A DNA stretch of 64,000 bases. It comes from Variovorax sp. RA8 (GTDB lineage Bacteria > Pseudomonadota > Gammaproteobacteria > Burkholderiales > Burkholderiaceae_C). The stretch spans positions 5,332,001-5,396,000 of the forward strand of contig NZ_LR594662.1 in assembly GCF_901827175.1 (NCBI RefSeq), in the 5' to 3' direction. Made by a program: the position numbers and the translations under genes. Of this stretch, positions 39,030-51,815 are shown in pieces; the first letter of the stretch is position 1, and the number at the start of each line of letters is the position of its first letter. The notes beneath the pieces were generated by a model. The model did no database searches, was not told the DNA's origin, and saw only the letters and a program-made list of their open reading frames with translations.

Positions 39030-40894
39030 GCACGATGGTCCGCTACCGGCCGCTCGACTTCGGCGTGACGCGCGCCGTGCTGCGCGAAGGCGCGCCCGGC
39101 ACCCGCTACCTGCGGGCCGACGCCGAACTCGCGCCCTATGCCGAGCGCATGACCGATCGCCTGCGCCACTGGGCCGAAGCCGCGCCCGATCGCACCTTCA
39201 TCGCCCGCCGCGAGCGCCTGCCCGGCGGCGGCACTGGCGACTGGATCCGCGTCAGCTACGCCGAGGCCCACCGCAAGGCCCGCAGCATCGGCCAGGGCCT
39301 GCTCGCGCGCGGCCTGGGCCCCGAGCGCCCCGTCGCGATCCTCAGCGAGAACGGCATCGAGCATGCACTCATGGCCCTGGGCTGCCTCTATGCCGGCGTC
39401 CCGTACTGCCCGGTTTCGCCGCCCTATTCGCTGGTGAGCCAGGACTTCGAGAAGCTGCGCCATGTGCTGGACACGCTGACGCCCGGCCTGGTGTTCGCCG
39501 CGGACGCCCAGCGCTTCGAACGCGCCATCACGGCCACCGTGCGGGCCGACATCGAGCTGGTGCTCGGCGACGGCGAGGTCGAGGGCCGTCCCGTCACGAG
39601 CCTTGCGGACCTGGCCGCCACGCCGGCGACGCCCGCGATCGACGCCGCGATGCAGGCCACCGGCCCCGACACCATCGCCAAGTTCCTCTTCACCTCGGGC
39701 TCGACCAAGCTGCCCAAGGCGGTGATCAACACGCACCGCATGTGGTGCGCCAACCAGCAGCAGCTGCGCCAGTCGATCCCGGCGCTGGGCGAGGAACCGC
39801 CCGTGCTGGTCGACTGGCTGCCCTGGAACCACACCTTCGGCGGCAATCACAACGTGGGTATCGTGCTGGACAACGGCGGCACGCTCTACATCGACGACGG
39901 CAAGCCCACCCCCAGCGGCATGGCGGAGACCCTGCGCAACCTGCGCGAGATCGCGCCCACCATCTACTTCAACGTGCCGACCGGCTTCGAGGCCATCGCC
40001 CACGCCATGGAAAGCGATGCGGTGCTGCGCCGCAACCTCCTGTCGCGCGTCAAGATGTTCTTCTACTCGGGCGCCGCGCTGGCGCAGCCGGTGTGGGACA
40101 GCCTGCACCGCACGCAGGAGGCCGAGGTCGGCGAACGCATCGTGATGGGCACCGGCCTGGGCATGACCGAATCGGGGCCGTTCGCGCTCTACGTCACCGG
40201 CCCCGAGGTCAAATCGGGCGACCTGGGCCTGCCGGCGGCCGGTATCGAGATCAAGCTGATCGACACCGACGGCAAGACCGAGGTGCGCTATCGCGGCCCC
40301 AACATCACGCCGGGCTACTGGCGCGCCCCCGAGGCCACGGCCGAGGCCTTCGACGAGGAGGGCTTCTTCTGCACCGGCGACGCAGTGACGTGGATCGACG
40401 AGAGCAACATCCACCGCGGCCTGCGCTTCGATGGCCGCATTGCGGAAGACTTCAAGCTCGCCACCGGCACCTTCGTGAGCGTGGGCCCGCTGCGCGCCAG
40501 GATCATTGCGGCGGGCGCACCGTACGTGCAGGATGCCGTGCTGACCGGGCTCAACCTCAAGGAGGTCGGCGCGCTGGTCTTCCCGACGCAGAAGGTCCGG
40601 GAGCTCGCGGGCCTAGCCGCCGATGCCGGCATGCGCGAGGTCGTCGAGAGCGCCCCGGTGCAGGCCCACTTCCAGCGCGTGCTGGACGAGCTCGCCAAGA
40701 CCGCCACCGGCAGCGCCAACCGCATCGCACGCCTGCACCTGGAGCACGAGCCGCCCTCCATCGATCGGGGCGAGGTCACCGACAAGGGCTCCATCAACCA
40801 GCGCTCCGTACTCAAGCACCGCGCCGATACCGTGGAAGCCTTCCACGCCGGCAGCCTGCCTTTCACGCTCAAACCGCAAGGAGACAAGCCATGA
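39026..40894 (+). CDS. fcs: Feruloyl-CoA synthase-like AMP-forming ligase
   Basis: Activates a hydroxycinnamic acid (ferulate, p-coumarate or caffeate) to its CoA ester with ATP. The 622 residues have the AMP-binding motif FTSGSTKLPKAVINTHRM near residue 222, a form characteristic of feruloyl-CoA synthases and unlike the usual TSGTTGxPKG. DWLPWNHTFGGNHN and GTGLGMTESGP follow, with the RFDGRIAEDFKLATGTFVSV hinge. It is translationally coupled on both sides (ATGA overlaps with the crotonase and the SDR). Confidence 0.88.
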   Translation: MSTMVRYRPLDFGVTRAVLREGAPGTRYLRADAELAPYAERMTDRLRHWAEAAPDRTFIARRERLPGGGTGDWIRVSYAEAHRKARSIGQGLLARGLGPERPVAILSENGIEHALMALGCLYAGVPYCPVSPPYSLVSQDFEKLRHVLDTLTPGLVFAADAQRFERAITATVRADIELVLGDGEVEGRPVTSLADLAATPATPAIDAAMQATGPDTIAKFLFTSGSTKLPKAVINTHRMWCANQQQLRQSIPALGEEPPVLVDWLPWNHTFGGNHNVGIVLDNGGTLYIDDGKPTPSGMAETLRNLREIAPTIYFNVPTGFEAIAHAMESDAVLRRNLLSRVKMFFYSGAALAQPVWDSLHRTQEAEVGERIVMGTGLGMTESGPFALYVTGPEVKSGDLGLPAAGIEIKLIDTDGKTEVRYRGPNITPGYWRAPEATAEAFDEEGFFCTGDAVTWIDESNIHRGLRFDGRIAEDFKLATGTFVSVGPLRARIIAAGAPYVQDAVLTGLNLKEVGALVFPTQKVRELAGLAADAGMREVVESAPVQAHFQRVLDELAKTATGSANRIARLHLEHEPPSIDRGEVTDKGSINQRSVLKHRADTVEAFHAGSLPFTLKPQGDKP

Positions 40895-41655
40895 AGATCG
40901 AAGCACAAGCCGCGCTGGTCACCGGCGGCGCATCCGGCCTGGGCGAGGCGACCGCGCGCGAGCTCGCCCGGCTGGGCGCCAAGGTCGCCGTACTGGACCT
41001 CAATGCCGCTCTTGCGGAGAAAGTGGCAGCCGAGATCGGCGGCGTCGCCTGCCCCTGCGACATCACCGACACCGACAGCGTGAACGCCGCGCTCGACAAG
41101 GCCGCCGCCGCGCACGGCCCGGCCCGCATCCTGATGAACGTGGCCGGCATCGGCAGCGCCAAGCGCATTGTCGGCAAGGACGGCAACCCCGCGCCGCTGG
41201 AAGACTTCGTGCGGGTCGTCAACGTCAACCTCGTCGGCGCCTACAACATCAGCCGCCTCTATGCGGTGCAGTGCGCGAAGCTCGACCCGCTGGAAGGCGG
41301 CGAGCGCGGCGTGATGATGTTCACCGCCTCGGTCGCGGCCTTCGACGGCCAGGTCGGCCAGCAGGCCTACAGCGCCTCGAAGGGCGGCCTGGTCGGCATG
41401 ACGCTGCCGATGGCGCGCGACCTCGCGCAGCACGGCATCCGCGTGTGCACCATCGCGCCCGGCCTGTTCGCAACGCCGCTGCTGAAGGAGCTGCCCGAGC
41501 CGGTGCAGCAATCGCTGGCTGCGTCGATCCCGTTCCCGCCGCGCCTGGGCAAGCCTTCGGAGTTCGCCGAGCTGGCCTGCCACATCGTCACCAACGGGCA
41601 CCTCAACGGGGAGGTGATCCGGCTCGACGGGGCGTTGCGGATGGCGCCGCGCTGA
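40891..41655 (+). CDS. Short-chain dehydrogenase/reductase (3-hydroxyacyl-CoA dehydrogenase type II-like)
   Basis: 254-residue NAD-dependent SDR with [15 protein letters not shown] at the N terminus, NVAGIG, catalytic Ser in FTASVAAF and YSASKGG with the active Tyr/Lys, then [11 protein letters not shown]. The [14 protein letters not shown] and [14 protein letters not shown] context resembles type II 3-hydroxyacyl-CoA dehydrogenases. It could oxidise the 3-hydroxy-3-aryl-propionyl-CoA made by the crotonase, which would fit a beta-oxidative route. The ATG at 40891 overlaps the fcs stop. Confidence 0.85.
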   Translation: MKIEAQAALVTGGASGLGEATARELARLGAKVAVLDLNAALAEKVAAEIGGVACPCDITDTDSVNAALDKAAAAHGPARILMNVAGIGSAKRIVGKDGNPAPLEDFVRVVNVNLVGAYNISRLYAVQCAKLDPLEGGERGVMMFTASVAAFDGQVGQQAYSASKGGLVGMTLPMARDLAQHGIRVCTIAPGLFATPLLKELPEPVQQSLAASIPFPPRLGKPSEFAELACHIVTNGHLNGEVIRLDGALRMAPR

Positions 41656-41705
41656 ATACCGGACATCCGGACTTGCGACCCCGAATTCACCAAGGAGACA
41701 TCGCC

Positions 41706-42695
41706 ATGCAACACCGTCGCCATTTCCTGCACGCCCTGGGCAGCGCTGCCATGCTGGGCAGCCTGTCGCCCCTCTCGGCACTGGCCCAGGCGCTGGACCA
41801 GGTCAAGATCATGTACGGGTTCCCGCCCGGCAGCGCCGGCGACAGCGTCGCGCGCCGAGTGGCCGAGAAGCTGGGCGGCACGCCCTACAGCAAGAACCCC
41901 GGCTTCGTGGAGAACAAGCCCGGCGCGGGCGGCCGCATCGCCGTGGAGACGCTGAAGAACTCGCCGGCCGATGGCTCGGTCCTCACGCTGGCGCCGGTCT
42001 CCGCGCTGGCGGTCTATCCCTACATCTATCCCAAGCTCGCCTACAAGCCAGAAGACGTCACCCAGGTGTCGATCGGCGCCATCATGTTCCACGGCCTGGC
42101 GGTGGGGCCGGCGGTGCCGGCCGAGGTGAAGACGCTGAAGGACTTCCTCGCCTGGGCCAAGGCCAACCCGGCGCAGGCCAGCTACGGCTCGCCCGGCGCG
42201 GGCTCGATGCCGCACCTGCTGGGCGCGCTGCTCGGCCTGCGCGCGGGCGTGGAACTCAAGCACGTGCCCTACCGCGGCACCGTGCCCAGCATCACCGACC
42301 TGGTGGGCGGCCAGATCGCCGCCGCCATGAACCCCAGCGGCGACTACCTGCAGTACATGAAGGCGGGCCGCGTGCGCGTGCTGGCCACCTCCGGCCGCAA
42401 GCGCTCGCCCTACCTGCCCGATGTGCCGACCTTCACCGAACTGGGCTACCCGGACGTGACCTCCGAAGAGTGGTTCGGCTTCTACGCCCCTGCGAAGACG
42501 CCGCCCGCCACCATCGCCGCCGCCAACGCCGCGATCACCGCGGCGCTGAAGGACAAGTCCGTGATTGACGCCCTGGCCCTCGTCGGCCTGGTGGCGAACG
42601 GCAGCACGCCGCAGGAGATGGCGGCCGACCAGAAGGCGGAGTACGAGCGCTGGGGGCCGCTGGTCAAGCAGATCGGCTTCACGGCGGAGTCGTGA
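41706..42695 (+). CDS. Bug/TctC family periplasmic substrate-binding protein
   Basis: 329-residue exported binding protein. A signal peptide ends about residue 28 (LSPLSALAQA), followed by YGFPPGSAGDSVARRVAEKL, a typical Bug ligand-loop region, and VENKPGAGGRIAVETLK. No TctA/TctB membrane genes are adjacent, as is common for Bug proteins. Probably it captures an aromatic acid released by the esterase encoded next. Its stop overlaps the tannase-family start (GTGA). Confidence 0.9.
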   Translation: MQHRRHFLHALGSAAMLGSLSPLSALAQALDQVKIMYGFPPGSAGDSVARRVAEKLGGTPYSKNPGFVENKPGAGGRIAVETLKNSPADGSVLTLAPVSALAVYPYIYPKLAYKPEDVTQVSIGAIMFHGLAVGPAVPAEVKTLKDFLAWAKANPAQASYGSPGAGSMPHLLGALLGLRAGVELKHVPYRGTVPSITDLVGGQIAAAMNPSGDYLQYMKAGRVRVLATSGRKRSPYLPDVPTFTELGYPDVTSEEWFGFYAPAKTPPATIAAANAAITAALKDKSVIDALALVGLVANGSTPQEMAADQKAEYERWGPLVKQIGFTAES

Positions 42696-44409
42696 GGAGC
42701 GCCCGGCCGCCCAGAGGCGGGCTGCGCCTCGGCCTGCTGAGCCTGGCCTCGGCGCTGGCGGCCTGCACTGCATCGGGCCCTGGCGCGCCGATGCCGCAGC
42801 TCTCGGCGGCACAGCCCGGTCCACTGCTGTCCTGCACCGACCTCGCAGCCAAGGCCGCGCGGCCGGGCACGGTCTACACCAGCGCGGTCGAAGTCGCTGC
42901 CGGTCCCGTCACCGTCGGCAACGCCAGCATCCCAGCGCCTGCGCATTGCCTGGTGCAGGGCCACATGAATGAGCGCCTCAGTACGGTCGATGGCCAGCGT
43001 TACGCCATCGGCTTCGAGCTGCGTCTGCCGCGCGCCTGGAACGGCCGCTTCTTCTACCAGGCCAATGGCGGGCTGGACGGCGTGGTGGTGCCGGCGATGG
43101 GCGGCATCGGTGGCGGCGGCCCTGCGAGCACCGCCCTGCAGATGGGCTTTGCCGTCATCAGCTCGGATGCCGGCCATGCGGGCTCGATGGGCCCGCGCTT
43201 CGGCCTTGATCCGCAGGCGCGGCAGGACTACGGCTACAACGCCGTCGCCCAGCTCACGCCCATGGCCAAGCACCTGATCGCGCAGGCCTATGGCCGCGGC
43301 CCGGACCGCTCCTATATCGGCGGCTGCTCCAACGGCGGCCGGCATGCGATGGTGGCGGCTGCCCGTTCGGCGGCGCAGTACGACGGCATCCTGGCCGGCA
43401 ATCCAGGCTTCCAGTTGCCGAAGGCAGCGGTCGCACAGCTCTACGGCGCGCAGCAGTACGCCAAGGTCGCAAGCGCCACCACGCCCACGGGCCAGCCGGA
43501 TCTCCAGAGCGCCTTCACGCCGGCGGAGCTGCAGCTGGTGGCCCGCCGCCTGGTCGCGCGCTGCGATGCGCTCGACGGGCTGGCCGACGGCATCGTCTCC
43601 GACGTGAAGGCCTGCCAGGCGAGCTTCAGGCTCGACGCCGACGTGCCCACCTGCAGCGGCGCGCGCGACGGCAGCTGCCTGGCACCGGCGCAGAAGACTG
43701 CACTTGCCAATGTCTTCGCCGGTGCCCGCAACACCGCCGGCCGAGCCATCTACAGCAGCTTCCCCTTCGACGCCGGCATCGCGGGTGCCAATTGGCGCGA
43801 ATGGAAATTCGCGAGCCCGGCGACGCGCGACGCCGGCGCCGTGGCCTTCATCTTCGCGACGCCTCCGCTGGCGGAACGGCCGGGCGGCCTGCCCTTCGCG
43901 CTGGGCTTCGGCATGGACCGCGATGCGCCGCTGATCGAGGCCACGTCCGGCATCTATCGCGAGTCGGCCATGGCCTTCATGGCCCCGCCGGAGGCCACGA
44001 AGCTCGACGCGCTGCGCGCACGCGGCGCCAAGATGATCGTCTACCACGGCACCAGCGATCCGGTCTTCTCTTCCGACGACACCGCCGCCTGGTACGAGCG
44101 ACTGCAGGCGAACCACGGCGGCAAAGCTTCATCCTTCGCGCGCTACTTCCCGGTCCCCGGCATGAACCATTGCGCAGGCGGCCCGGCCACGGACCAGTTC
44201 GACATGCTGAGCGCGTTGGTGGACTGGGTCGAGCAGGGCCGGGCGCCGCAGTTCGTCACCGCCAGCGCGCGCGGCCCGGGCGCCGCGGTGCCCAATGCAG
44301 AGATACCGGCCGACTGGTCGCCCCGGCGCACCCGTGCGCTGTGCCCCTATCCGCGCGTCGCGGTCTACACCGGCGGCGACCCCGAGATCGCTTCCAGCTT
44401 CGCCTGCCG

Positions 44410-44413
<4 letters not shown>
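42692..44413 (+). CDS. Exported tannase / feruloyl esterase family protein
   Basis: 573-residue alpha/beta hydrolase of the tannase family (PF07519 type), which releases phenolic acids from plant esters. The N terminus reads as a lipoprotein signal with Cys25 in LAACTAS, so it likely sits in the outer membrane or periplasm. The nucleophile Ser213 is in GGCSNGGRHA, the acid in HGTSDPVFSSDD and the histidine in PGMNHCAGGP. The start is GTG overlapping the binding-protein stop. It would supply the substrate for the CoA ligase of the same operon. Confidence 0.88.
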
Positions 44414-46137
<1,724 letters not shown>

Positions 46138-46185
46138 GGGGCACGCCCCCTACGTCTGCTGCGCAAAGGCAGTTACCCTCGGCCC

Positions 46186-46671
46186 ATGCCTGTCCCGCGC
46201 AAGAAAGCCGCCATCCCCGCAGCCTCCGCCCAGCCCTCGCGCCCGGACCGGCTCGACACCCGCGTGCTCGAAGCCCTGGTGGGCTACAACGCGCGGCGCG
46301 CCTGGCTGACGGTGAGCACCGTCTTCGCCGAACGCATGGCGGTCTACGGGCTCAAGCAGGTGGATTTCTCGGTGCTCTCGCTGCTCGCGCACAACCCCGG
46401 CGCCACCTCGCGGCAGCTCTGCGCCACCCTGGATATCCTGCCGCCCAACCTGGTGAGCCTGATCTCCGCCATGGACAGCCGTGGCCTCATCGAACGCCGC
46501 CCCCATCCCTACGATGGCCGCGCCATCGGCCTGTACCTGACCGCGGCCGGCGAGTCCCTGGTGCGCGACGCTGAGCGCACGGTGGTCGAGCTGGAAGCGG
46601 AAGCCAGCGCCAAGCTCACGGCGCGCGAGCGCGAGACGCTGATACGGCTGCTGCAGAAGATCTATCACTGA
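46186..46671 (+). CDS. MarR family transcriptional regulator
   Basis: 161-residue winged-helix regulator. The DNA-binding core covers about residues 65-125 with VDFSVLSLLAHNPGATSRQL and the wing segment RGLIERRPHPYDGRAIGLYLT. MarR proteins bound to hydroxycinnamoyl-CoA (FerC, CouR, HcaR types) are the usual repressors of ferulate/coumarate clusters, so it likely controls the upstream genes, perhaps via the palindrome at 38209-38223. It lies 48 bases after the acyl-CoA dehydrogenase gene. Confidence 0.88.
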   Translation: MPVPRKKAAIPAASAQPSRPDRLDTRVLEALVGYNARRAWLTVSTVFAERMAVYGLKQVDFSVLSLLAHNPGATSRQLCATLDILPPNLVSLISAMDSRGLIERRPHPYDGRAIGLYLTAAGESLVRDAERTVVELEAEASAKLTARERETLIRLLQKIYH

Positions 46672-46702
46672 AGGGGCGCCCCGCCGCGGGCAGCCCGGGG
46701 CG

Positions 46703-47071
46703 TCAGAAGCGCTCCGTCAGCATCAGCACCTGGTGCGCCGCGCCAGCCACCAAGGCGGGGTTCGGGTAATAGAGCTCGCCGTCGATCTCGTTGCGGGAAA
46801 AGGCCTTGCGCGCCTCGAAGTAGCGGGTGCGCGCGGCCTCGAACACCTGCCGCCGCCACGAGGGCTGCACCGCCTCCAGGCGAGCCCAGTGCTCGGGGCC
46901 GAGCGTCGGGCACAGCGGCACGGGCGCAGCGCGCTCGCGCAGCAGCAGCTCGCGCGCCTCGTGGGTGATCGGGTCGAACACCAGCGCCTTCTCGCGCCGG
47001 CGGGCGAGCATGTTGGAAAGAAGGGTTGCCAGGAAAAGGCTCGCCAGGGCCAGCGAGATCGCAAAGTCCAT
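46703..47071 (-). CDS. Hypothetical membrane-anchored protein
   Basis: 122 residues with one N-terminal helix (FAISLALASLFLATLLSNML), then a short basic stretch (ARRREKALVFDP) and a soluble part rich in Trp, Arg and Glu (WARLEAVQPSWRRQVFEAAR). I do not recognise the family. It is convergent with the marR gene and 29 bases downstream of another small unknown gene, with which it may form an operon. Confidence 0.6.
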   Translation of the reverse strand: MDFAISLALASLFLATLLSNMLARRREKALVFDPITHEARELLLRERAAPVPLCPTLGPEHWARLEAVQPSWRRQVFEAARTRYFEARKAFSRNEIDGELYYPNPALVAGAAHQVLMLTERF

Positions 47072-47100
47072 CGGCGGTCAGGAAAATCCGTGGGGCTGCG

Positions 47101-47319
47101 TCACCAGAATTTCCACCAGGGCGCCGAGGCGGAGGAACGTGCCGGAGGCAGCAGTTGCAGGCCGGAATCGCGAATGCGCCGGCGCTGCTCGGCCTCGAGG
47201 GCCTGCGCCATGCGGTGCGCCAGCTGGTCTCCCTGCATGGCGCGGATGCGCCACTCGGCAGCCAGGCTCTGCAGCTCGGAATCCTCGAGCTTGGCGGGCG
47301 TGGTCATCGATTCGGACAT
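47101..47319 (-). CDS. Hypothetical small protein
   Basis: 72 residues, mostly predicted helical and charged (LEDSELQSLAAEWRIRAMQG, then LAHRMAQALEAEQRRRIRD), ending APWWKFW. No membrane segment and no recognised family. Starts at 47319 or 47307 are both possible and neither has a clear ribosome site. The helical, Arg/Glu-rich pattern suggests a coiled-coil or adaptor protein, which is only an impression. Confidence 0.5.
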   Translation of the reverse strand: MSESMTTPAKLEDSELQSLAAEWRIRAMQGDQLAHRMAQALEAEQRRRIRDSGLQLLPPARSSASAPWWKFW

Positions 47320-47405
47320 GTGTGAAATTTTGCACACGCGGCGACGGCGCGGCAATCGTAGAGCTTTGCATTACATGGCCGATAAGGGCCTATGTCATAC
47401 GCTCC

Positions 47406-48167
47406 TCACGCTGCCAGGAATCCATCCCAGCTCAGCTTGATGCCGGTCAAAAGCATACCGAGGTACACAAAGCGGTAGAACCAGACCGCGTCGATCCGGC
47501 GCGCGATCCGGACGCCGAGCCGAACGCCCAACGGCGCGATCGGCAGCAGCACCAGCGAGGTCGCCATGTTGCGCCAGTCGAGCAGTCCGAGCCATGCGTA
47601 GGGGATCCACTTGCTCAGGTTCACCACGAAGAAGAAATAGGCCAGCGTCGCGGTATAGACCATCGGCCTTAGGCGCAGCGGAATCACGTAGGCATTCACC
47701 GGCGGGCCGCCCGCATGCGCAATGAAGCTGGTGAAGCCGCCGATGGCGGTCAGAACGGCACCCGTGACCTTCGACGGCGGCGGCGCATCCGCGCGCGGCG
47801 GGAAGAGCACACGCTGCGCCAGGAACAGCAGCGTGAAAACGCCGACGATGCCCGCCACCGCGTGCGCGGGCAGCACCCGGAACAGCACCGTGCCGACCAG
47901 CGTACCGACCAGGCCGAAGGGAATCAGGAAATACAGCAGCGAGCGATCGAAGTCGCGCCGGAAGGCGGCGATGCCCAGCAGGTCCATCAGCAGCAGCACC
48001 GGCATCAGGATCGCCGCCGCCTGCGGCACGGTGACCGCCAGGGCCAGCACGGGCACTGCCAGCGAACCGAAGCCGGCGCCGAAGCCGCTCTTGCTGACGC
48101 CGAGCATGAGCACGGCGGGAACCGCGACCGCATAGAAATACCAGTCGCTGATGATGAGGGATGCCAT
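47406..48167 (-). CDS. TauE/SafE family (TSUP) permease
   Basis: 253-residue membrane protein with about eight helices in two repeats. The first repeat has LMLGVSKSGFGAGFGSLAVP, a TSUP signature, and the second has GGFTSFIAHAGGPPVNAYVI. The family exports sulfite, sulfonates or sulfoacetate, or moves other organic anions. No sulfonate genes are adjacent, so substrate is unknown. The ATG at 48167 has no strong ribosome site. Confidence 0.85.
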   Translation of the reverse strand: MASLIISDWYFYAVAVPAVLMLGVSKSGFGAGFGSLAVPVLALAVTVPQAAAILMPVLLLMDLLGIAAFRRDFDRSLLYFLIPFGLVGTLVGTVLFRVLPAHAVAGIVGVFTLLFLAQRVLFPPRADAPPPSKVTGAVLTAIGGFTSFIAHAGGPPVNAYVIPLRLRPMVYTATLAYFFFVVNLSKWIPYAWLGLLDWRNMATSLVLLPIAPLGVRLGVRIARRIDAVWFYRFVYLGMLLTGIKLSWDGFLAA

Positions 48168-48308
48168 GAAGACGCAGGAAATGGAGGAAAGCCGCCTTGC
48201 GCGGCACCGGTGAGCGTAGCAGGCTGCTTTAGGGCGTCGACTCTTCAAACGACGTGAACTCGCGCAAATAGAGTTCCGTCTGCTTCAAGAGACCTTGCGG
48301 CAAATGCC

Positions 48309-49535
48309 CTACCCCTTGACACACACCACCTGCCTGAGTGTGTACACCACGTCCACCAGGTCCTTCTGCGCCTCCATCACAGCGTCAATGTCCTTGTAGG
48401 CCATCGGGATCTCGTCGATCACGTCGGCATCCTTGCGGCACTCGACGCCTTCAGTCGCGGCGATCTGGTCGGCCACGGTGTAGAGCTTCTTCGCCTTGGT
48501 TCGGCTCATCTTGCGACCCGCACCGTGGCTGCAGCTCATGAAGCTCTCCGGGTTGCCCTTGCCGCGCACGATGTAGCTCTTGGCGCCCATGCTGCCTGGG
48601 ATGATCCCCAGTTCGCCGGCCTTCGCGCTCACCGCGCCCTTGCGGGTCACGAGCACATCCTGGCCGAAGTGCGTCTCGCGCTGCACGTAGTTGTGGTGGC
48701 AGTTCACCGCTTCCACGTGGGCCTCGAAGGGCCTGCCGATCACCTTGCGCACGACCGCAACCACGCGCTGCATCATCACCTCCCGATTGGCACGCGCGAA
48801 CCTCTGGGCCCAGCCCACCGCACGCACATAGTCGCCGAAGTACCTCGCGCCTTCCTCGAAATACGCCAGGTCGACATCGGGCAGGTTGCGCTGGTGCTGC
48901 TCGGCGTCCTTCCTGGCGAGCTCGATGAAGTGCGTGCCGATGGCATTGCCCACGCCGCGCGAACCCGAGTGCAGCATGAACCACACCGAACCCGCCTCGT
49001 CGAGGCAGACCTCGATGAAGTGATTGCCCGTACCCAGCGTACCCAGGTGCTTGTGGTTGTTGGTGTTCTTCAGACGCGGGTAGTCCTCGCAGATCGCCTC
49101 GAACTCATCGACCAGCGTTGCCCAGGCGGCATCGGTCTCGTCCGGCGGCGTTTCCCATGCGCCCTTGTCGCGGCCCATGCGCTTGGGGTTGCTTCCGTGC
49201 GGCACGGCCTTCTCGATCGCCGAGCGCAGCGGGCCCAGGTTGTCGGGCAGGTCGTTGGCATGCAGCGTGGTCTTGCACGCCATCATTCCGCAGCCGATGT
49301 CCACGCCCACGGCGGCCGGGATGATGGCCTTGAAGGTCGGGATCACCGAACCGACGGTCGCGCCGATACCGTAGTGCACGTCGGGCATGGCCGCGATGTG
49401 CCTGAACACGATGGGCAGGCGCGCCGCGTTCTCGAGCTGCTTGCGCGCCTCGTCCTCGACGGGCACGCCCCGGGTCCACATCTTCACCGGCACGCCGTTC
49501 TCGACCGCGTGCTCTTCATAATTCTTCTGTTGCAT
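48309..49535 (-). CDS. rtcB: RNA-splicing ligase RtcB
   Basis: GTP- and Mn-dependent ligase joining 2',3'-cyclic-phosphate or 3'-phosphate RNA ends to 5'-OH ends, used in RNA repair. The 408 residues carry GVDIGCGMMACKT (metal-binding Cys), GTLGTGNHFIEV, NCHHNYVQRE and SCSHGAGRKMSR with the guanylylated His. Length is that of the shorter bacterial form. No RtcA cyclase, RtcR activator or archease is seen nearby, so regulation cannot be inferred. Confidence 0.94.
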   Translation of the reverse strand: MQQKNYEEHAVENGVPVKMWTRGVPVEDEARKQLENAARLPIVFRHIAAMPDVHYGIGATVGSVIPTFKAIIPAAVGVDIGCGMMACKTTLHANDLPDNLGPLRSAIEKAVPHGSNPKRMGRDKGAWETPPDETDAAWATLVDEFEAICEDYPRLKNTNNHKHLGTLGTGNHFIEVCLDEAGSVWFMLHSGSRGVGNAIGTHFIELARKDAEQHQRNLPDVDLAYFEEGARYFGDYVRAVGWAQRFARANREVMMQRVVAVVRKVIGRPFEAHVEAVNCHHNYVQRETHFGQDVLVTRKGAVSAKAGELGIIPGSMGAKSYIVRGKGNPESFMSCSHGAGRKMSRTKAKKLYTVADQIAATEGVECRKDADVIDEIPMAYKDIDAVMEAQKDLVDVVYTLRQVVCVKG

Positions 49536-49584
49536 GTCTTTCTCCCTTCAGGGCCTCTGCCATTGTCCGCGGCCCGGTTCTTCC

Positions 49585-50517
49585 ATGAAGCATCTCGACG
49601 CCCAGACCACGCGCTCCGCCTTGGATCTCGATCGGCTGATCCCGGCGCTGCGCACCGCCTTCGCGGGCGATACCACGGTGCCCGCCCGCCATGTCCACAC
49701 CGTCGAGGCCGGCGCCGACCGCGGCACGGTGCTGATCATGCCGGCCTGGAACGAGGCCGGCTACCTCGGCATCAAGACCATCAACATCTTTCCCGGCAAC
49801 GGCGCCCGCGGGCTGCCCGGGCTGCACGCCACCTATGTGCTCTACGACGCGCACACCGGCGTGCCGTTGGCGACGATGGACGGCAACGAAATCACCGCGC
49901 ACCGGACGGCGGGGGCGTCGGCGCTGGGCGCATCCTTTCTCGCGCGCACGGACGCGCGGCGCCTGCTGGTGCTGGGCACCGGCCGCGTCGCGCGCCTGCT
50001 GCCGGCAGCGCATGCGAGCGTGCGCGCGATCGAGGAGGTCCAGGTTTGGAACCACCGCCCCGAGGGGGCGCAAGCCCTGGCAACCCAATGGCGCAGCGAA
50101 GGCTGGAACGCGCAGCCCGCGGCCGATCTGGAAGCCGCCGTGCGCGCCGCGGACATCGTGAGCTGCGCCACCCTCGCGACTTCGCCCCTGGTGAAGGGAG
50201 AATGGCTCGCGCCGGGCTCGCACCTGGACCTGATCGGCAGCTTCACGCCTCAGATGCGCGAGGCCGACCCGGCCTGCTTTGCCGGCGCGCGGACCTTCGT
50301 CGATACCGAGGAGGCCTTGCTGAAGGCCGGCGACCTGCTCGAAGCGATGGCGGCCGGCACCCTGTCGCGCGACGCGGTGCAGGCCACGCTGGCCGACCTG
50401 TGCAAGGGCCGGCACGCGGGGCGCGCGAACGGCGCCGAGCGAACAGTCTTCAAGGCCGTCGGCAGCGCGCTCGAAGACCTCGCGGCCGCCACGCTGGTGT
50501 GGCAGGCCGCGTCCTAG
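49585..50517 (+). CDS. Ornithine cyclodeaminase / mu-crystallin family protein
   Basis: 310-residue NAD(P)-binding protein. It has PGLHATYVLYDAHTG, the MDGNEITAHRTAGASALGASF motif and the dinucleotide fold VLGTGRVARLL. The family includes ornithine cyclodeaminase, alanine dehydrogenase and ketimine reductases, so the substrate is open. The ATG at 49585 gives the typical start. It is divergent from rtcB with only 49 bases between and convergent with pcaF. Confidence 0.85.
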   Translation: MKHLDAQTTRSALDLDRLIPALRTAFAGDTTVPARHVHTVEAGADRGTVLIMPAWNEAGYLGIKTINIFPGNGARGLPGLHATYVLYDAHTGVPLATMDGNEITAHRTAGASALGASFLARTDARRLLVLGTGRVARLLPAAHASVRAIEEVQVWNHRPEGAQALATQWRSEGWNAQPAADLEAAVRAADIVSCATLATSPLVKGEWLAPGSHLDLIGSFTPQMREADPACFAGARTFVDTEEALLKAGDLLEAMAAGTLSRDAVQATLADLCKGRHAGRANGAERTVFKAVGSALEDLAAATLVWQAAS

Positions 50518-50583
50518 CACCCTCGCCCGCGAGCGCCACCTTCAGGCGGGCGACGCGTCAGCTCCCGCCCGGGGCGCGTCCGG

Positions 50584-51789
<1,206 letters not shown>

Positions 51790-51815
51790 GGTGTGTCTCT
51801 GGTTGAACGGGGGTG

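Noticed and set aside
48229..48324. Minus-strand 31-codon frame after rtcB (GTG start, containing LPQGLLKQTELYLREFTSFE)
   Set aside because: The sequence looks natural and could be a tiny gene or the end of a lost one, but it starts inside rtcB, has no visible ribosome site and no recognisable family.
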